A stretch of DNA of 24,239 nt, taken from the NCBI GenBank assembly GCA_964604565.1, contig CAZRZN010000039.1:1-24239 (forward strand), in the 5' to 3' direction. The position numbers were made by a program, and so were the translations under genes. Each line of letters begins with the position of its first letter. The stretch's first letter is position 1. Below are positions 6,583-15,882 of this stretch, in pieces. Below the pieces are notes generated by a model, which was given only the letters and a program-made list of their open reading frames with translations, was not told the origin of the DNA and ran no database searches. This stretch comes from CAZRZN01 sp964604565. Lineage in GTDB: Bacteria > Pseudomonadota > Alphaproteobacteria > Rhodobacterales > Rhodobacteraceae.

Positions 6583-7859
6583 TGGCTTTGCCCCAAGCGC
6601 GACAGGACGCCACAGAGGCGCGCATATCGTCGCTGACGCTTCCCGAAGGCGGCTGGGCGGAGCCTGCCCGGCGCGACGCGCTGGCCCGCCTGCGGGCCAT
6701 GGGTCTGCCGACTGCGCGGGACGAATACTGGAAATACACGCGTCCAGAGGCGCTGGTCGCCCCTGAGGCGACCGTCGCCACCGCGTTGGACAGCAGCGAA
6801 GCGCCGCTGTTCGGGTCCCGGGACCGGCTGAAGATCGTGTTTCAGGATGGCGTCTTCTCGCCCGGGGAATCGGATGATCTTAGCCTTGAGGGGGTCAATG
6901 TCGACCGGCTGTCCGATGCGAAAGATATCCATTGGGCCAAGGACTTGTATGGCACACTTGAAGCGCGCGGTCAGGATCCGGTCGCACGGCCACTGGCCAC
7001 GCTGAACACCGCCTTCGCAAGCGATGGCATGTTGATTCATGTGACCGGCAAGCCGTCCAAGCCGATCAATCTGATCTATCACCACACAGCGGACAGGTCC
7101 GATGCGATCCTGCATCACGTCGTCAAGGTGGATCCCGGTGCAGAGGTGACGATCCTTGAAAACGGCCCCGCTGCGGCGCGTTTCAACAAATGCATGGAAG
7201 TCGACATTGCGGATGGCGGCACGCTGCATCACATCCGCGCCCAGGGCCGGGACCACGACCGCGCTGCCGCGACGCATATCTTTGCGCGGCTGGGACAGGA
7301 AAGCGTGTTCAAGAGCTTCACGCTGACGATGAATGGTCGGATGACCCGCAACGAGGTCGTCGTGGAATTCAAAGGCGATGACGCAAAGGCCCATGTGGCC
7401 GGGGCCTGCATGGGCGACGGTGCCTTTCACCATGATGACACGGTTTTCGTGACCCATGACGCGGTGAACTGCGAAAGCCGTCAGGTGTTCAAGAAAGTGC
7501 TGCGCAACGGGGCCACCGGTGTCTTTCAGGGCAAGATCCTTGTGAAGAAAGACGCGCAAAAGACTGATGGCTATCAGATTTCCCAATCGTTGCTTCTGGA
7601 TGACGACAGTCAGTTCCTAGCCAAGCCGGAGCTGGAGATCTATGCCGACGACGTAGCTTGTTCGCATGGCTCCACCTCCGGGGCGATTGACGAGGATGGC
7701 CTGTTCTACCTGCGGGCACGCGGTTTGCCGCGTGGCACGGCGGAGGATCTGCTGACCATCGCCTTCATCGCGGAGGCGGTGCAGGAGGTCGAGGACATCA
7801 GCCTTCAGGAAGAACTGGTGGAGCGTGTCGAAGGCTGGCTGGCCCGGCGGCGCGGCTGA
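6582..7859 (+). CDS. sufD: Fe-S cluster assembly protein SufD
   Basis: Partner of SufB in the SufBC2D scaffold, involved in iron acquisition and complex integrity. 425 residues: the N-terminal helical part with DEYWKYTRPEAL, a right-handed beta-helix (LIYHHTADRSDAILHHVV onward), and the C-terminal signature DDVACSHGSTSGAIDEDGLFYLRARG. Cys360 and His362 match the functionally important Cys358/His360 of E. coli SufD. The start codon overlaps the sufC stop (TGATG). Confidence 0.96.
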   Translation: MALPQARQDATEARISSLTLPEGGWAEPARRDALARLRAMGLPTARDEYWKYTRPEALVAPEATVATALDSSEAPLFGSRDRLKIVFQDGVFSPGESDDLSLEGVNVDRLSDAKDIHWAKDLYGTLEARGQDPVARPLATLNTAFASDGMLIHVTGKPSKPINLIYHHTADRSDAILHHVVKVDPGAEVTILENGPAAARFNKCMEVDIADGGTLHHIRAQGRDHDRAAATHIFARLGQESVFKSFTLTMNGRMTRNEVVVEFKGDDAKAHVAGACMGDGAFHHDDTVFVTHDAVNCESRQVFKKVLRNGATGVFQGKILVKKDAQKTDGYQISQSLLLDDDSQFLAKPELEIYADDVACSHGSTSGAIDEDGLFYLRARGLPRGTAEDLLTIAFIAEAVQEVEDISLQEELVERVEGWLARRRG

Positions 7860-7862
7860 GAC

Positions 7863-8363
7863 GTGTCCGTCACCAACGATATCGCGGCCAGCTACCGTCG
7901 GCCGGGTACGGTGCTGCGCGCGCATCTTGCGCGCGGCGTCAGTGAACCGCGGGTGCTGGCCTATCTGATCGGCGCCTGCGGTGTCATGTTCGTCGCGCAG
8001 TGGCCGCGGCTTGCGCGTGAGGCCCATCTGGAAGATACGGCGCTACAGCCGGCCATCGGCGGGGCCTTGCTGGCCACGATGATGTTTCTCCCCCTGATCT
8101 TTTATGTCATCGCCGGGATCAGCCATCTTGCAGCCCGCGCGTTTGGCAGCGGGATGGACGGGTTCGGTGCGCGCCTTGCGCTGTTCTGGGCGCTGTTGGC
8201 CGCGGCGCCGCTTGCCCTACTTCATGGGCTGGTGGCGGGTTTTGTCGGTCCGGGCAGCGCGCAGGCGCTTGTCGGTCTTGGCTGGTTGGCGGCGTTCGTC
8301 TGGTTCTGGAGCACGGGGCTGCGCGAGGCCCATCGTGATGCGAAAAGCGAGGTTTCCGCGTGA
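7863..8363 (+). CDS. Yip1-family-like integral membrane protein 1 in the suf operon
   Basis: A 166-residue polytopic membrane protein with four or five hydrophobic helices (for example VLAYLIGACGVMFVAQW, LLATMMFLPLIFYVIAGISHL, LALFWALLAAAPLALLHGLV, ALVGLGWLAAFVWFWS). The soluble N-terminus and this helix layout suggest a bacterial Yip1-domain protein; no catalytic motif is visible. The start is a GTG three bases after the sufD stop, and the 3' end overlaps the next gene by four bases, so it is locked into the operon. Role unknown; membrane recruitment of the Suf machinery or metal handling would be guesses. Confidence 0.8.
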   Translation: MSVTNDIAASYRRPGTVLRAHLARGVSEPRVLAYLIGACGVMFVAQWPRLAREAHLEDTALQPAIGGALLATMMFLPLIFYVIAGISHLAARAFGSGMDGFGARLALFWALLAAAPLALLHGLVAGFVGPGSAQALVGLGWLAAFVWFWSTGLREAHRDAKSEVSA

Positions 8364-8936
8364 CACTCGAAGGTTTCCTGAAACTGGCGCTGCAAAGCGT
8401 GACGAACCCGCGCGAGGTTGCGGCGCTTTTGCTGTCGATCCGCCCCTCACGTGAGGCGATCTGGACCGGTTTCGCGCTGGTCGTGGTGCTGAACGGGCTG
8501 ATCTTTTCCACATCGCTCCTTCTGGCGCCGGGCGCGGCGCCCGCCTTCATGGCGAACCCGGTCAGCTTTATCATGTTGCAGGCTGCGACGCTTGCCGGGA
8601 CGATCCTCGCCTTTACCGGGGTTGGGCGGCTTTTGGGCGGCCGGGCCCGGCTCGAGGAAATGGCGCTGCTGATGATCTGGATGCAGGGTCTGCGCATTCT
8701 GGTGCAGGCCGCCTTGCTGGTGATCGCGCCGATCTCTGCGCTGCTGGCGGGGGTGCTGACGATGGGGGCCACGGCGGTTGGCGTCTGGATCGCGGTGAAT
8801 TTCATCGACGAGGCGCATGAACTGAACGGGCTGTTGAGAGCCTTGGCAGTCTTGATATTGGGGGTCCTCGCCATGGCGTTCGGCTTGTCGATCTTGCTGA
8901 CGATGGTGGGGATAACACCCGAAGGGATGACCGACT

Positions 8937-8944
<8 letters not shown>
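8360..8944 (+). CDS. Yip1-family-like integral membrane protein 2 in the suf operon
   Basis: 194 residues, GTG start overlapping the previous stop by four bases (GTGA). It has a short amphipathic N-terminus (MTLEGFLKLALQSVTNPREVAALLLSI in outline), then about five membrane helices. Residues LEEMALLMIWMQGLRILVQAALLVIAPIS and VNFIDEAHELNGLLRALAVLI resemble Yip1-domain proteins: a membrane-embedded bundle with a conserved F-x-E/D-A-H segment before the last helix. The 3' end overlaps sufS by eight bases. It seems paired with the preceding gene, perhaps as a hetero-oligomer. No function is established. Confidence 0.8.
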
Positions 8945-10157
<1,213 letters not shown>

Positions 10158-10285
10158 ACGGGGACAAACCGGGCGCTGAAATAAGGGGCAGTTGCACAGG
10201 AAGGATGCGGAGCGTCCGGGCAATCGCTTTTCATTCCGGTCGGATCTTGTAGGTTATGCGCGACGCAACAACCTCGGAGACCGGT

Positions 10286-11296
10286 ATGCCGCTTTTGACT
10301 GAAGCTGACGAAATTTCGCAGATTGCCTTTGGATTCATGGGATCGAAGGCCTTGTTCGCCGCGCTGGAACTGGGCGTGTTCACGCATCTGGCGGGCGGTG
10401 CGAAAACTTCGGGAGAGCTTGCAAGGGCGGCAGATGTTCACGAAGACCGCGCCATGACGCTGCTGACGGCGCTTGCGGGGATGGGACTTGTGACGGTGCA
10501 GGACGGGCGTTTCGCCAATGCGCCCGCCTCTGAGGCCTTTCTGGTGCAGGGGGCGAAGTATGATTTTTCCGACTATCTGCGCTTGCAGGTCGGGCGGCAG
10601 ATGTATCCCCTGATGGAACAGCTTGAGGGCGCGCTGACCGGCGCGATGAAAGAGGAATCGACCGGCTCCTACGCCGAATGGTTCGCCGACCCCGAAGAGG
10701 CGCGGCTTTATTCCGAAAGCCAGCATGCGGGCTCCCTTGGTCCGGCGCGCCAGTTGACGAAGGTGCTGGATCTGGACGGCAAGCGCAGGATGCTGGATGT
10801 GGGTGGCGGCACCGCGGCCTTTGACATCACGATCTGCAAGAAGAATCCGGAGCTGACCTCCACCGTGCTGGAGTTTCCCAACGTGGCCAGCCTTGGCCGG
10901 AAATATGTCGCCGAGGCCGGACTGACGGATCGCATCACCTACCTTGAGGGCAACGCGCTGGAAACACCCTGGCCCGAAGGGCAGGACGTGGTGCTGATGT
11001 CCTACCTTTTGTCCGGTGTTCCCGGCGAGACGCATGAGCGCCTTATTCAACAGGCCTACGACGTGCTTGCGCCCGGCGGGATCGTCCTGATCCATGACTT
11101 CATCGTGGAGGCGGATCGCACGGGGCCCATGCTGGCCGCGCTCTGGCAGTTGCAACATACCGCCTTCACGCCGGAGGCGCGGTCTCTCGACAAGGGTTGG
11201 CTGGACACGGAATTGACCAAGGCCGGGTTCTCCGGGGTGGAGATCGGCACGATGATCCCGGAAATGACCATGCTGGCGCAGGCAAAAAAGGCCTGA
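10286..11296 (+). CDS. dsyB: SAM-dependent Methyltransf_2-type methyltransferase, candidate DsyB (MTHB S-methyltransferase, DMSP pathway)
   Basis: 336 residues. The N-terminal half is a winged-helix dimerisation domain (EISQIAFGFMGSKALFAALE; SGELARAADVHEDRAMTLLTAL). The C-terminal Rossmann fold has SAM motif I LDVGGGTAAFD (about 170-180), FPNVASLGRKYV and the post-motif APGGIVLIHDF. In O-methyltransferases of this fold the catalytic base sits in an LHDW-type motif; here that place reads SYLLSGVPGETH, as would suit a thioether substrate. Length, domain plan and a Roseobacter host fit DsyB, which methylates methylthiohydroxybutyrate toward DMSP. The start at 10286 is preceded by GGAG at 7 nt; ATG 10256 has no good site. 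Alternatives are another O-methyltransferase such as a CrtF-like enzyme. Family assignment is firm; DsyB is provisional. Confidence 0.6.
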   Translation: MPLLTEADEISQIAFGFMGSKALFAALELGVFTHLAGGAKTSGELARAADVHEDRAMTLLTALAGMGLVTVQDGRFANAPASEAFLVQGAKYDFSDYLRLQVGRQMYPLMEQLEGALTGAMKEESTGSYAEWFADPEEARLYSESQHAGSLGPARQLTKVLDLDGKRRMLDVGGGTAAFDITICKKNPELTSTVLEFPNVASLGRKYVAEAGLTDRITYLEGNALETPWPEGQDVVLMSYLLSGVPGETHERLIQQAYDVLAPGGIVLIHDFIVEADRTGPMLAALWQLQHTAFTPEARSLDKGWLDTELTKAGFSGVEIGTMIPEMTMLAQAKKA

Positions 11297-11303
11297 GCCT
11301 TTT

Positions 11304-11332
11304 CACCGCGCCCCATTGCGGGGCGCCCGGTG
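11304..11332 (+). terminator. Stem-loop after the methyltransferase gene
   Basis: CACC-GCGCCCC-ATTGC-GGGGCGC-CC-GGTG forms an 11-bp stem interrupted by a two-base bulge, starting eight bases after the stop codon and ending 21 bases before the tRNA. It lacks a U-tract, so it may be an attenuated or Rho-assisted end, or protect the mRNA 3' end. Confidence 0.45.
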
Positions 11333-11353
11333 AGGGGGTATAGACACCCTCAG

Positions 11354-11430
<77 letters not shown>

Positions 11431-11483
11431 AATACCCCCTTTGACGATTTTCCTGATTGTCTGTCATAGCGCGGTGCGGCTTG

Positions 11484-12584
11484 TCAGTCTTCGCCGCTCG
11501 CATCCTTCAGGCCCGGCACCTTGCCGTAGCTGCGCGGCTCTCCGACGAACCGCGCGCCGGGTGCGGGAAAGCTGACCGGACCCTGCGGGCTGTCGACGGT
11601 CATCCGGCGCAGATGCGGATGTGTCGACAGGCCCGCCATGTCGTTCACGCTGGCCAGGGCGATATTCGCCGCTGACAGCAGCGCGATGGCCTGTTCGGCG
11701 TCGTGCCGCGCAAAGGCGTCAGCGACGACGGCATCGGTCTCGTCCCGGTGCGTCACGCGGGCCACGTTGGTGGCGAAACGCGCATCCGTTCCCAAGGCGG
11801 CATCACCGATGAAATCCGCGCAAAGCGTCCGCCATTCCCGGTCGCTCTGGATCGAGATCAGGATCGGCGCGCCGGACTTTGGCTGAAACACGCCGTAGGG
11901 GGCAATCGACGGATGCGCGAGACCGACGCGTTGCGGGGTCTTGCCACCTTCGTGATTCAGCAGCGGCACGGTCAGCCAGTCCGCGATGACATCGAACATC
12001 GAGACAGAGATTTCCGCGCCCGCACCGCTGATCCCGCGCCGGATCAGTGCCTCGAGGATCGCGGAATAGGCCGTGGCGCCGGTGGCGACATCGACGATGG
12101 AGATGCCGACCCGTGAAGGTTCCGTCGGTCCCCCGGTGATCGAACACAGTCCGCTTTCGGCCTGAATCAGCAGATCATAGGCCTTGCGGTCGGCCATTGG
12201 TCCGCTGTCGCCATAGCCCGAGATCGAACAGGTGATGAGGCGCGGATAGTCGGCCCGCAGTCGCGCGATGCCGAATCCCAGCTTTTCCAGCGCGCCGGGC
12301 TTCAGGTTCTGGATCACCACGTCGGCGCCCGCAATCAGCGTTTCCAGCGATCCGCGGGCCTCGGGCGTGGCAAGGTCCAGCGTGACGCTGTCCTTGCCCC
12401 GGTTGAGCCAGACGAAATAGCTGGATTGGCCCTTGGCCACATCGTCGTAGCCGCGGGCGAAATCGCCGCCGGGCCGCTCCACCTTGACCACATGGGCGCC
12501 TGCATCCGCCAGCCGTGACGACGCAAAGGGCGCCGCGACCGCCTGTTCGATGGCGACGACCTTCAGCCCGTCCAGCGGCCGCAT
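11484..12584 (-). CDS. CoA-transferase family III (CaiB/BaiF) protein
   Basis: A 366-residue family III CoA-transferase, moving CoA between carboxylic acids through an aspartyl-CoA intermediate. Seen are the N-terminal LDGLKVVAIEQAVAAPFA, the CoA-binding VKVERPGGDFARGYD, LNRGKDSVTLDL, the conserved SGYGDSGP, and the predicted catalytic Asp137 in AYDLLIQAESGL. The acid substrate cannot be told from sequence; family members act on carnitine, formate/oxalate, mesaconate, itaconate or aryl-succinates. It is transcribed toward the tRNA and separated from the next minus-strand gene upstream by about 190 bp with no obvious gene. Confidence 0.92.
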   Translation of the reverse strand: MRPLDGLKVVAIEQAVAAPFASSRLADAGAHVVKVERPGGDFARGYDDVAKGQSSYFVWLNRGKDSVTLDLATPEARGSLETLIAGADVVIQNLKPGALEKLGFGIARLRADYPRLITCSISGYGDSGPMADRKAYDLLIQAESGLCSITGGPTEPSRVGISIVDVATGATAYSAILEALIRRGISGAGAEISVSMFDVIADWLTVPLLNHEGGKTPQRVGLAHPSIAPYGVFQPKSGAPILISIQSDREWRTLCADFIGDAALGTDARFATNVARVTHRDETDAVVADAFARHDAEQAIALLSAANIALASVNDMAGLSTHPHLRRMTVDSPQGPVSFPAPGARFVGEPRSYGKVPGLKDASGED

Positions 12585-12776
12585 CAGGATGCCCCCATCA
12601 GGCCAGGGTCAGATTGGGGCGGGGCGGTCCGAAGGGTCATGGCAGGGCTTTCCGAGGGGCTGATGTCGCGTCCGGGCTTAGCCCAAGCGGCAGGGTGGGT
12701 GCAATTGCCTTGCTCCAGCGGTCGTGCCGGCCCGCGCAGGGGCGGCGGGTCATCGTGCCGGGCTTGCGGGGTTGCG

Positions 12777-13430
12777 TCAGTGTGGTCGGAACACCCGCAC
12801 CGACATGGTCTGCGTCAGCGTGCGGCGCGGGCCGTCATGTCCCGCCATCCGGTCGAATGCCGCGTGCAGCGCGGCCCGCCGGGCGGCGATGGGACCCCTG
12901 CGTCCGGGATCGACGTCGATCAGGCTGGTGCAGAAAGCCTCGAAATCGGCGTATCCCTCAACCCGGTCATAGTCATAGGCCGCCGTCTGGAAGAGGGCCC
13001 CGGTCCGGTCCATCGCCGTCTGGGCCGCATTGCGCAGGGCGGTTTCGTCATCCACCACGGCGATCACCTGCGACAGCGCGCCTGTCGCGCGCGGCTCGAT
13101 CACCAAGAGGACGCCGTCATTGCGCAGCACGCGTGCGGCCTCGGACAGAGCTGCGGGCATGGCCGGGACGGGGACATGGTGCAGTGCATTCACGCAGATC
13201 GCGGCGTCAAAGCTGGCATCCGGATAGGGCATGGCCTCTGCCGTGGCCGTGTCGATCGGCAGATCCGCCGCCGTCCCCAAGGGATCCAGCCCGTGCCAGC
13301 GCGCGCCAAGGGTTTCGAGAGGGGCGCGCAATACGCCCTTTCCACACCCGATGTCCAGAATGGTCCTGCCCCGTAGCGGGGCCAGTTCTGCCGCGATCAC
13401 GTCGATGGCCGTGCGGGGGAGTGTTGTCAT
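12777..13430 (-). CDS. Class I SAM-dependent methyltransferase (Methyltransf_11 type)
   Basis: 217 residues, cytosolic. Motif I is ILDIGCGKGVLR, motif II ends in GLDPLG, and motif IV is SFDAAICVNALHHVPVPAMPAALSEAARVLRNDGVLLVIEP, the pattern of Methyltransf_11/UbiE-like enzymes. Two adjacent ATG codons exist; the second (13430) stands 6 nt after GGAGG and is preferred over the first (13433, 3 nt). It starts 24 bp after the permease stop, so the two are likely one transcript. Substrate unknown. Confidence 0.88.
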   Translation of the reverse strand: MTTLPRTAIDVIAAELAPLRGRTILDIGCGKGVLRAPLETLGARWHGLDPLGTAADLPIDTATAEAMPYPDASFDAAICVNALHHVPVPAMPAALSEAARVLRNDGVLLVIEPRATGALSQVIAVVDDETALRNAAQTAMDRTGALFQTAAYDYDRVEGYADFEAFCTSLIDVDPGRRGPIAARRAALHAAFDRMAGHDGPRRTLTQTMSVRVFRPH

Positions 13431-13454
13431 CATGGGCCTCCGGTCAGGCGATTG

Positions 13455-14840
13455 TCAGCCCGAAAGGGCGGAAAAGAGGACGACCCAGCCCGACAGGATG
13501 CCGCCGGTGACCAGCGCATAGGCGCCGTTCCAGCGCAGGCCCACATGGCGCGGCGTCACACCGCCCATGGATCCGATCAACACGGTCGTCGCGGTAAAGG
13601 GCGATGTCGCCCCCGACAGCGCCCAGCCGCCGGTCAGCGCCACGGCCATCGCGGCGGGGGTCACGCCCAGCGTTTCGGCGGCGGGCAAAAGGGGCACCAG
13701 CATCGTCACGACAAGGATCGGATTCATGCCCAGTTGCCCACCCAGCGGGATCAGCCAGACCAGCGCCACCAGCGTGACCCAGCCGGGCAGCATGGACAGG
13801 GCCTGCGTCACGCCGCCCAGCAACGGCAGCAGCAGGGGCGCCGCCACGGTGCCGATGAAGCCTGCCATCATCAGCAACACCAGTTCGCTGCGGTAGCCGG
13901 GATATTCGGTGAAGGCCAATTGCGTGACATCGCCGCGCAGCGTGGTCGACTCCACCTTGCCGCGCTCCTGCAACCGCAGCCAGATCAGCGCGATCACCGG
14001 CACGACGACAAGGACGATACCGACGATCCGGACTTCCGTCAGCCCGTAAAGCAGCGAAACCAGTGCCGAAAGCGCCACGAACAGCAAAGCCAGCGGCGCC
14101 AGCGCGCGCCATGTGCCCACCGGGTCCGCGCGCTTGGGCGGGTGCGACAGGCGCGGCTTGAACAGCGTGTCGAGCGCCCAGCCCACGCCGGCCAGGATCA
14201 ACGAGGACACGAGGCTGGGCAGGACGATCGTCGCCCATGAGAGCCCCGGCAGGAGCGAAACCGTGACCGCCACGGCAAAGGACAGCGGCGACCACGGCAG
14301 CACGGAGATGAAACCGCGCTGGATCGCGATCAGCATCCGCCGCGTCCGGTGAAAGCGGATCTCGGCGTCCTTTTCCTGTTCGGCATTGGCGCTGGCCAGC
14401 GTGCCCAACAACGAGATCGACCCGTAGTTCAACAGGAACGCGAAAAGCTGCGTGCCGAAGGTCAGCGCAAGATACCGGCGCCCGGGCGGCTGCGTGGCAA
14501 GAAACTGCCCGGCCTGCCGGACCGTTTCCGCGCGGCTGGCGGCGAATTGCAGGGTCGAAAGGGCACAGAAATACGCGCCGATGAAGGCCGCGCTGTCAAA
14601 CGCCCGGGCCAGCGTTTGCGTGGCGGAGCCTGTCTGCGTGGTCAGCAGCAGCACGCTGAGCGTCAGCGCCACGGCCACAAAGGCCTGTCGCCCCCGCTGG
14701 ACGAGCGGCGTCACCAGTGCCAGCAGGGCGATGACCGCCAGAACGCGCATGCCCGCGAGCCAAGGGGAATCCGGTGTCCACTCCCGCAGCACGACAAGGC
14801 CCATCAGGACAAGCAAGACGGCACCGATGATCCTGTTCAT
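13455..14840 (-). CDS. Multi-pass membrane permease, ion-transporter (IT) superfamily-like
   Basis: 461 residues, about ten to twelve membrane helices in two halves. The first half holds LFAFLLNYGSISLLGTLASANAEQEKDAE and the second GGQLGMNPILVVTMLVPLLPAAE and SGATSPFTATTVLIGSMGGV. Such paired Asn/Ser-Pro-rich breaks in otherwise hydrophobic helices resemble the re-entrant hairpins of IT-superfamily carriers (citrate, arsenite, Na+/H+), but I cannot name the family or substrate. The ATG at 14840 (MNRIIGAVLLV) directly precedes the first helix and has AAAGG 11 nt upstream; the 37-residue upstream extension is Arg/Ser-rich and unlikely. Probably co-transcribed with the methyltransferase. Confidence 0.85.
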   Translation of the reverse strand: MNRIIGAVLLVLMGLVVLREWTPDSPWLAGMRVLAVIALLALVTPLVQRGRQAFVAVALTLSVLLLTTQTGSATQTLARAFDSAAFIGAYFCALSTLQFAASRAETVRQAGQFLATQPPGRRYLALTFGTQLFAFLLNYGSISLLGTLASANAEQEKDAEIRFHRTRRMLIAIQRGFISVLPWSPLSFAVAVTVSLLPGLSWATIVLPSLVSSLILAGVGWALDTLFKPRLSHPPKRADPVGTWRALAPLALLFVALSALVSLLYGLTEVRIVGIVLVVVPVIALIWLRLQERGKVESTTLRGDVTQLAFTEYPGYRSELVLLMMAGFIGTVAAPLLLPLLGGVTQALSMLPGWVTLVALVWLIPLGGQLGMNPILVVTMLVPLLPAAETLGVTPAAMAVALTGGWALSGATSPFTATTVLIGSMGGVTPRHVGLRWNGAYALVTGGILSGWVVLFSALSG

Positions 14841-15189
14841 GGTCTGACAAGCCTTTCGGGTTGCGGATCGGTGTGACCGGATCCGCAGACGGATCGGGGC
14901 GGTCCGGGCCGAGTCGCCCGATCTGCCGTGACCTGCGCACAAAAACACCAAGGGGCGGGCGGCTACAAGGCGCGGGTTCCTGTTGACGGGGGATTGGCGA
15001 TGGGCCGGGGCAGTCGCAGGATGGCGCGACCGTGACAGGCGGCCGGGAATGACGCGACCTTTCAGGGACGGTGACCGCTTGCGTCAGAGTGGCTGGGGGG
15101 CGATGCGGTCGGGTAGGGCGCGTCCATGCCTCAGTCAGACTGGCGCGCCGGGGCGCCCTGCAAGGCGGGCAGGGGACTTGAGAGGCTCT
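14841..15189. other. 349-bp intergenic region upstream of the permease and downstream of ectR
   Basis: No convincing gene is seen; the plus-strand frame crossing it continues antisense through ectR and is a shadow. It contains one clean inverted repeat, GATCCG-CAGA-CGGATC (14880-14895), 40 bp upstream of the permease start, which could be an operator or part of the leader. GC-rich short repeats near 15142-15170 could fold after the ectR stop, but no U-tract follows on the minus strand. Confidence 0.6.
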
Positions 15190-15672
15190 TCAGTGTTCGA
15201 GAGCACGCTTGATGTCGCCGCTGTCCAGAACGGGCGACGCGTCGAGATCCTCTGCGTCGAGCATCGCCGCCACCCGTTCGAGACTGGACACCAGCATTGC
15301 CTGTTCCCAATCCTCCATCGCCGCGAACTTGCGGACAAAGCGTTGCTGCAAGGGATCGGGCGCCTCTTTCAGAGTTTCCTGACCGCGGGGCGTGATATGG
15401 ATGTTGGTCTGCCGCCGGTCCTGTTCCGACTTTTCCCGCACGACCATGCCCTCGCGAACCAGCTTGTCGACAAGGGACGTCACCGTGGCTTGGGACACGC
15501 GCATGCGCAAGGAGATCTCCTTGGCCGTGGCGTCGCCCTTTTCGGCAATGATCTGCAACGCGCGAAACTGCACCGCCGTCACCCCCGACGCCTGCTTGAG
15601 CTCACGGCCGTAAAGCTCCGTCGCCCGCAGGATTCGACGTAGGGCGATCAAGGTGATATCGACGCGTTCCAT
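15190..15672 (-). CDS. ectR: MarR-family transcriptional regulator, EctR-like
   Basis: A 160-residue MarR winged-helix protein, divergent from ectABC-ask. Seen are helix 1 with LIALRRILRATELYGRELKQASG, the recognition region KEISLRMRVSQATVTSLVDKLVREGMV and the wing EKSEQDRRQTNIHITPRGQE, then the dimerisation helices. EctR1 of methylotrophs is a MarR-type repressor of the same genes in the same divergent place, so repression of ect is the natural inference. I choose ATG 15672 (MERVDIT), because the two upstream in-frame ATGs (15693, 15714) would place the palindromes at 15686-15717 inside the coding region. It shows no ligand-sensing cysteine pair. Confidence 0.88.
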   Translation of the reverse strand: MERVDITLIALRRILRATELYGRELKQASGVTAVQFRALQIIAEKGDATAKEISLRMRVSQATVTSLVDKLVREGMVVREKSEQDRRQTNIHITPRGQETLKEAPDPLQQRFVRKFAAMEDWEQAMLVSSLERVAAMLDAEDLDASPVLDSGDIKRALEH

Positions 15673-15685
15673 GAGCAGTCCATCG

Positions 15686-15717
15686 TTTAGCATAACTAAG
15701 CATATAGGCCTCATATG
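15686..15717. promoter_or_regulatory. Candidate EctR operators: two adjacent inverted repeats upstream of ectR
   Basis: TTTAG-CATAA-CTAAG (15686-15700) is an imperfect dyad with a perfect TTAG-N5-CTAA core, immediately followed by CATAT-AGGCCTC-ATATG (15701-15717). The first resembles, as I remember it, the TATTTAG...ACTA pseudopalindrome bound by EctR1 of Methylomicrobium. Both lie 14-45 bp upstream of the chosen ectR start, suitable for autorepression. Confidence 0.5.
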
Positions 15718-15746
15718 GGGTATTCAAGGCCAGAAAGCTTTGCCAA

Positions 15747-15760
15747 CCTAAGCTAAATAC
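15747..15760 (-). promoter_or_regulatory. Second TATTTAG-type half-site group in the ectR-ectA gap
   Basis: On the minus strand this reads GTATTTAGCTTAGG: a TATTTAG followed directly by a second TTAG. It shares TTTAGC with the 15686 site, on the opposite strand. It may be another EctR contact or form a loop with the first site. It is upstream of the proposed ectA promoter. Confidence 0.35.
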
Positions 15761-15821
15761 GGGGGGAACTGGTCAAAATCGGCCTGACCTTGCGGGTTTT
15801 GGGAAAAATATACTTTGCCTG

Positions 15822-15850
15822 TTGAAATGTCTGGTCACTTAGACTATTTC
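15822..15850 (+). promoter_or_regulatory. Candidate sigma70 promoter of ectABC-ask
   Basis: -35 TTGAAA (15822-15827), 17-bp spacer, -10 TATTTC (15845-15850), predicting a start about 25 bases before the ectA ATG. A better -10-like TATACT is at 15809-15814 but has only a poor -35 (CTGACC, 19 bp away). Two promoters are possible. Confidence 0.4.
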
Positions 15851-15882
15851 ACACCTCAACGAAAACTGAGGAGCGAGAGAAC

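Noticed and set aside
12585..12776. Small gene in the 192-bp gap between the CoA-transferase and methyltransferase
   Set aside because: Frames here are Arg/Pro/Gly-rich continuations of antisense shadows without a plausible binding site.
15765..15800. GGAAC (15765-15769) as an EcfG general-stress promoter for ectA
   Set aside because: No GTT-type -10 stands 16-17 bases downstream.
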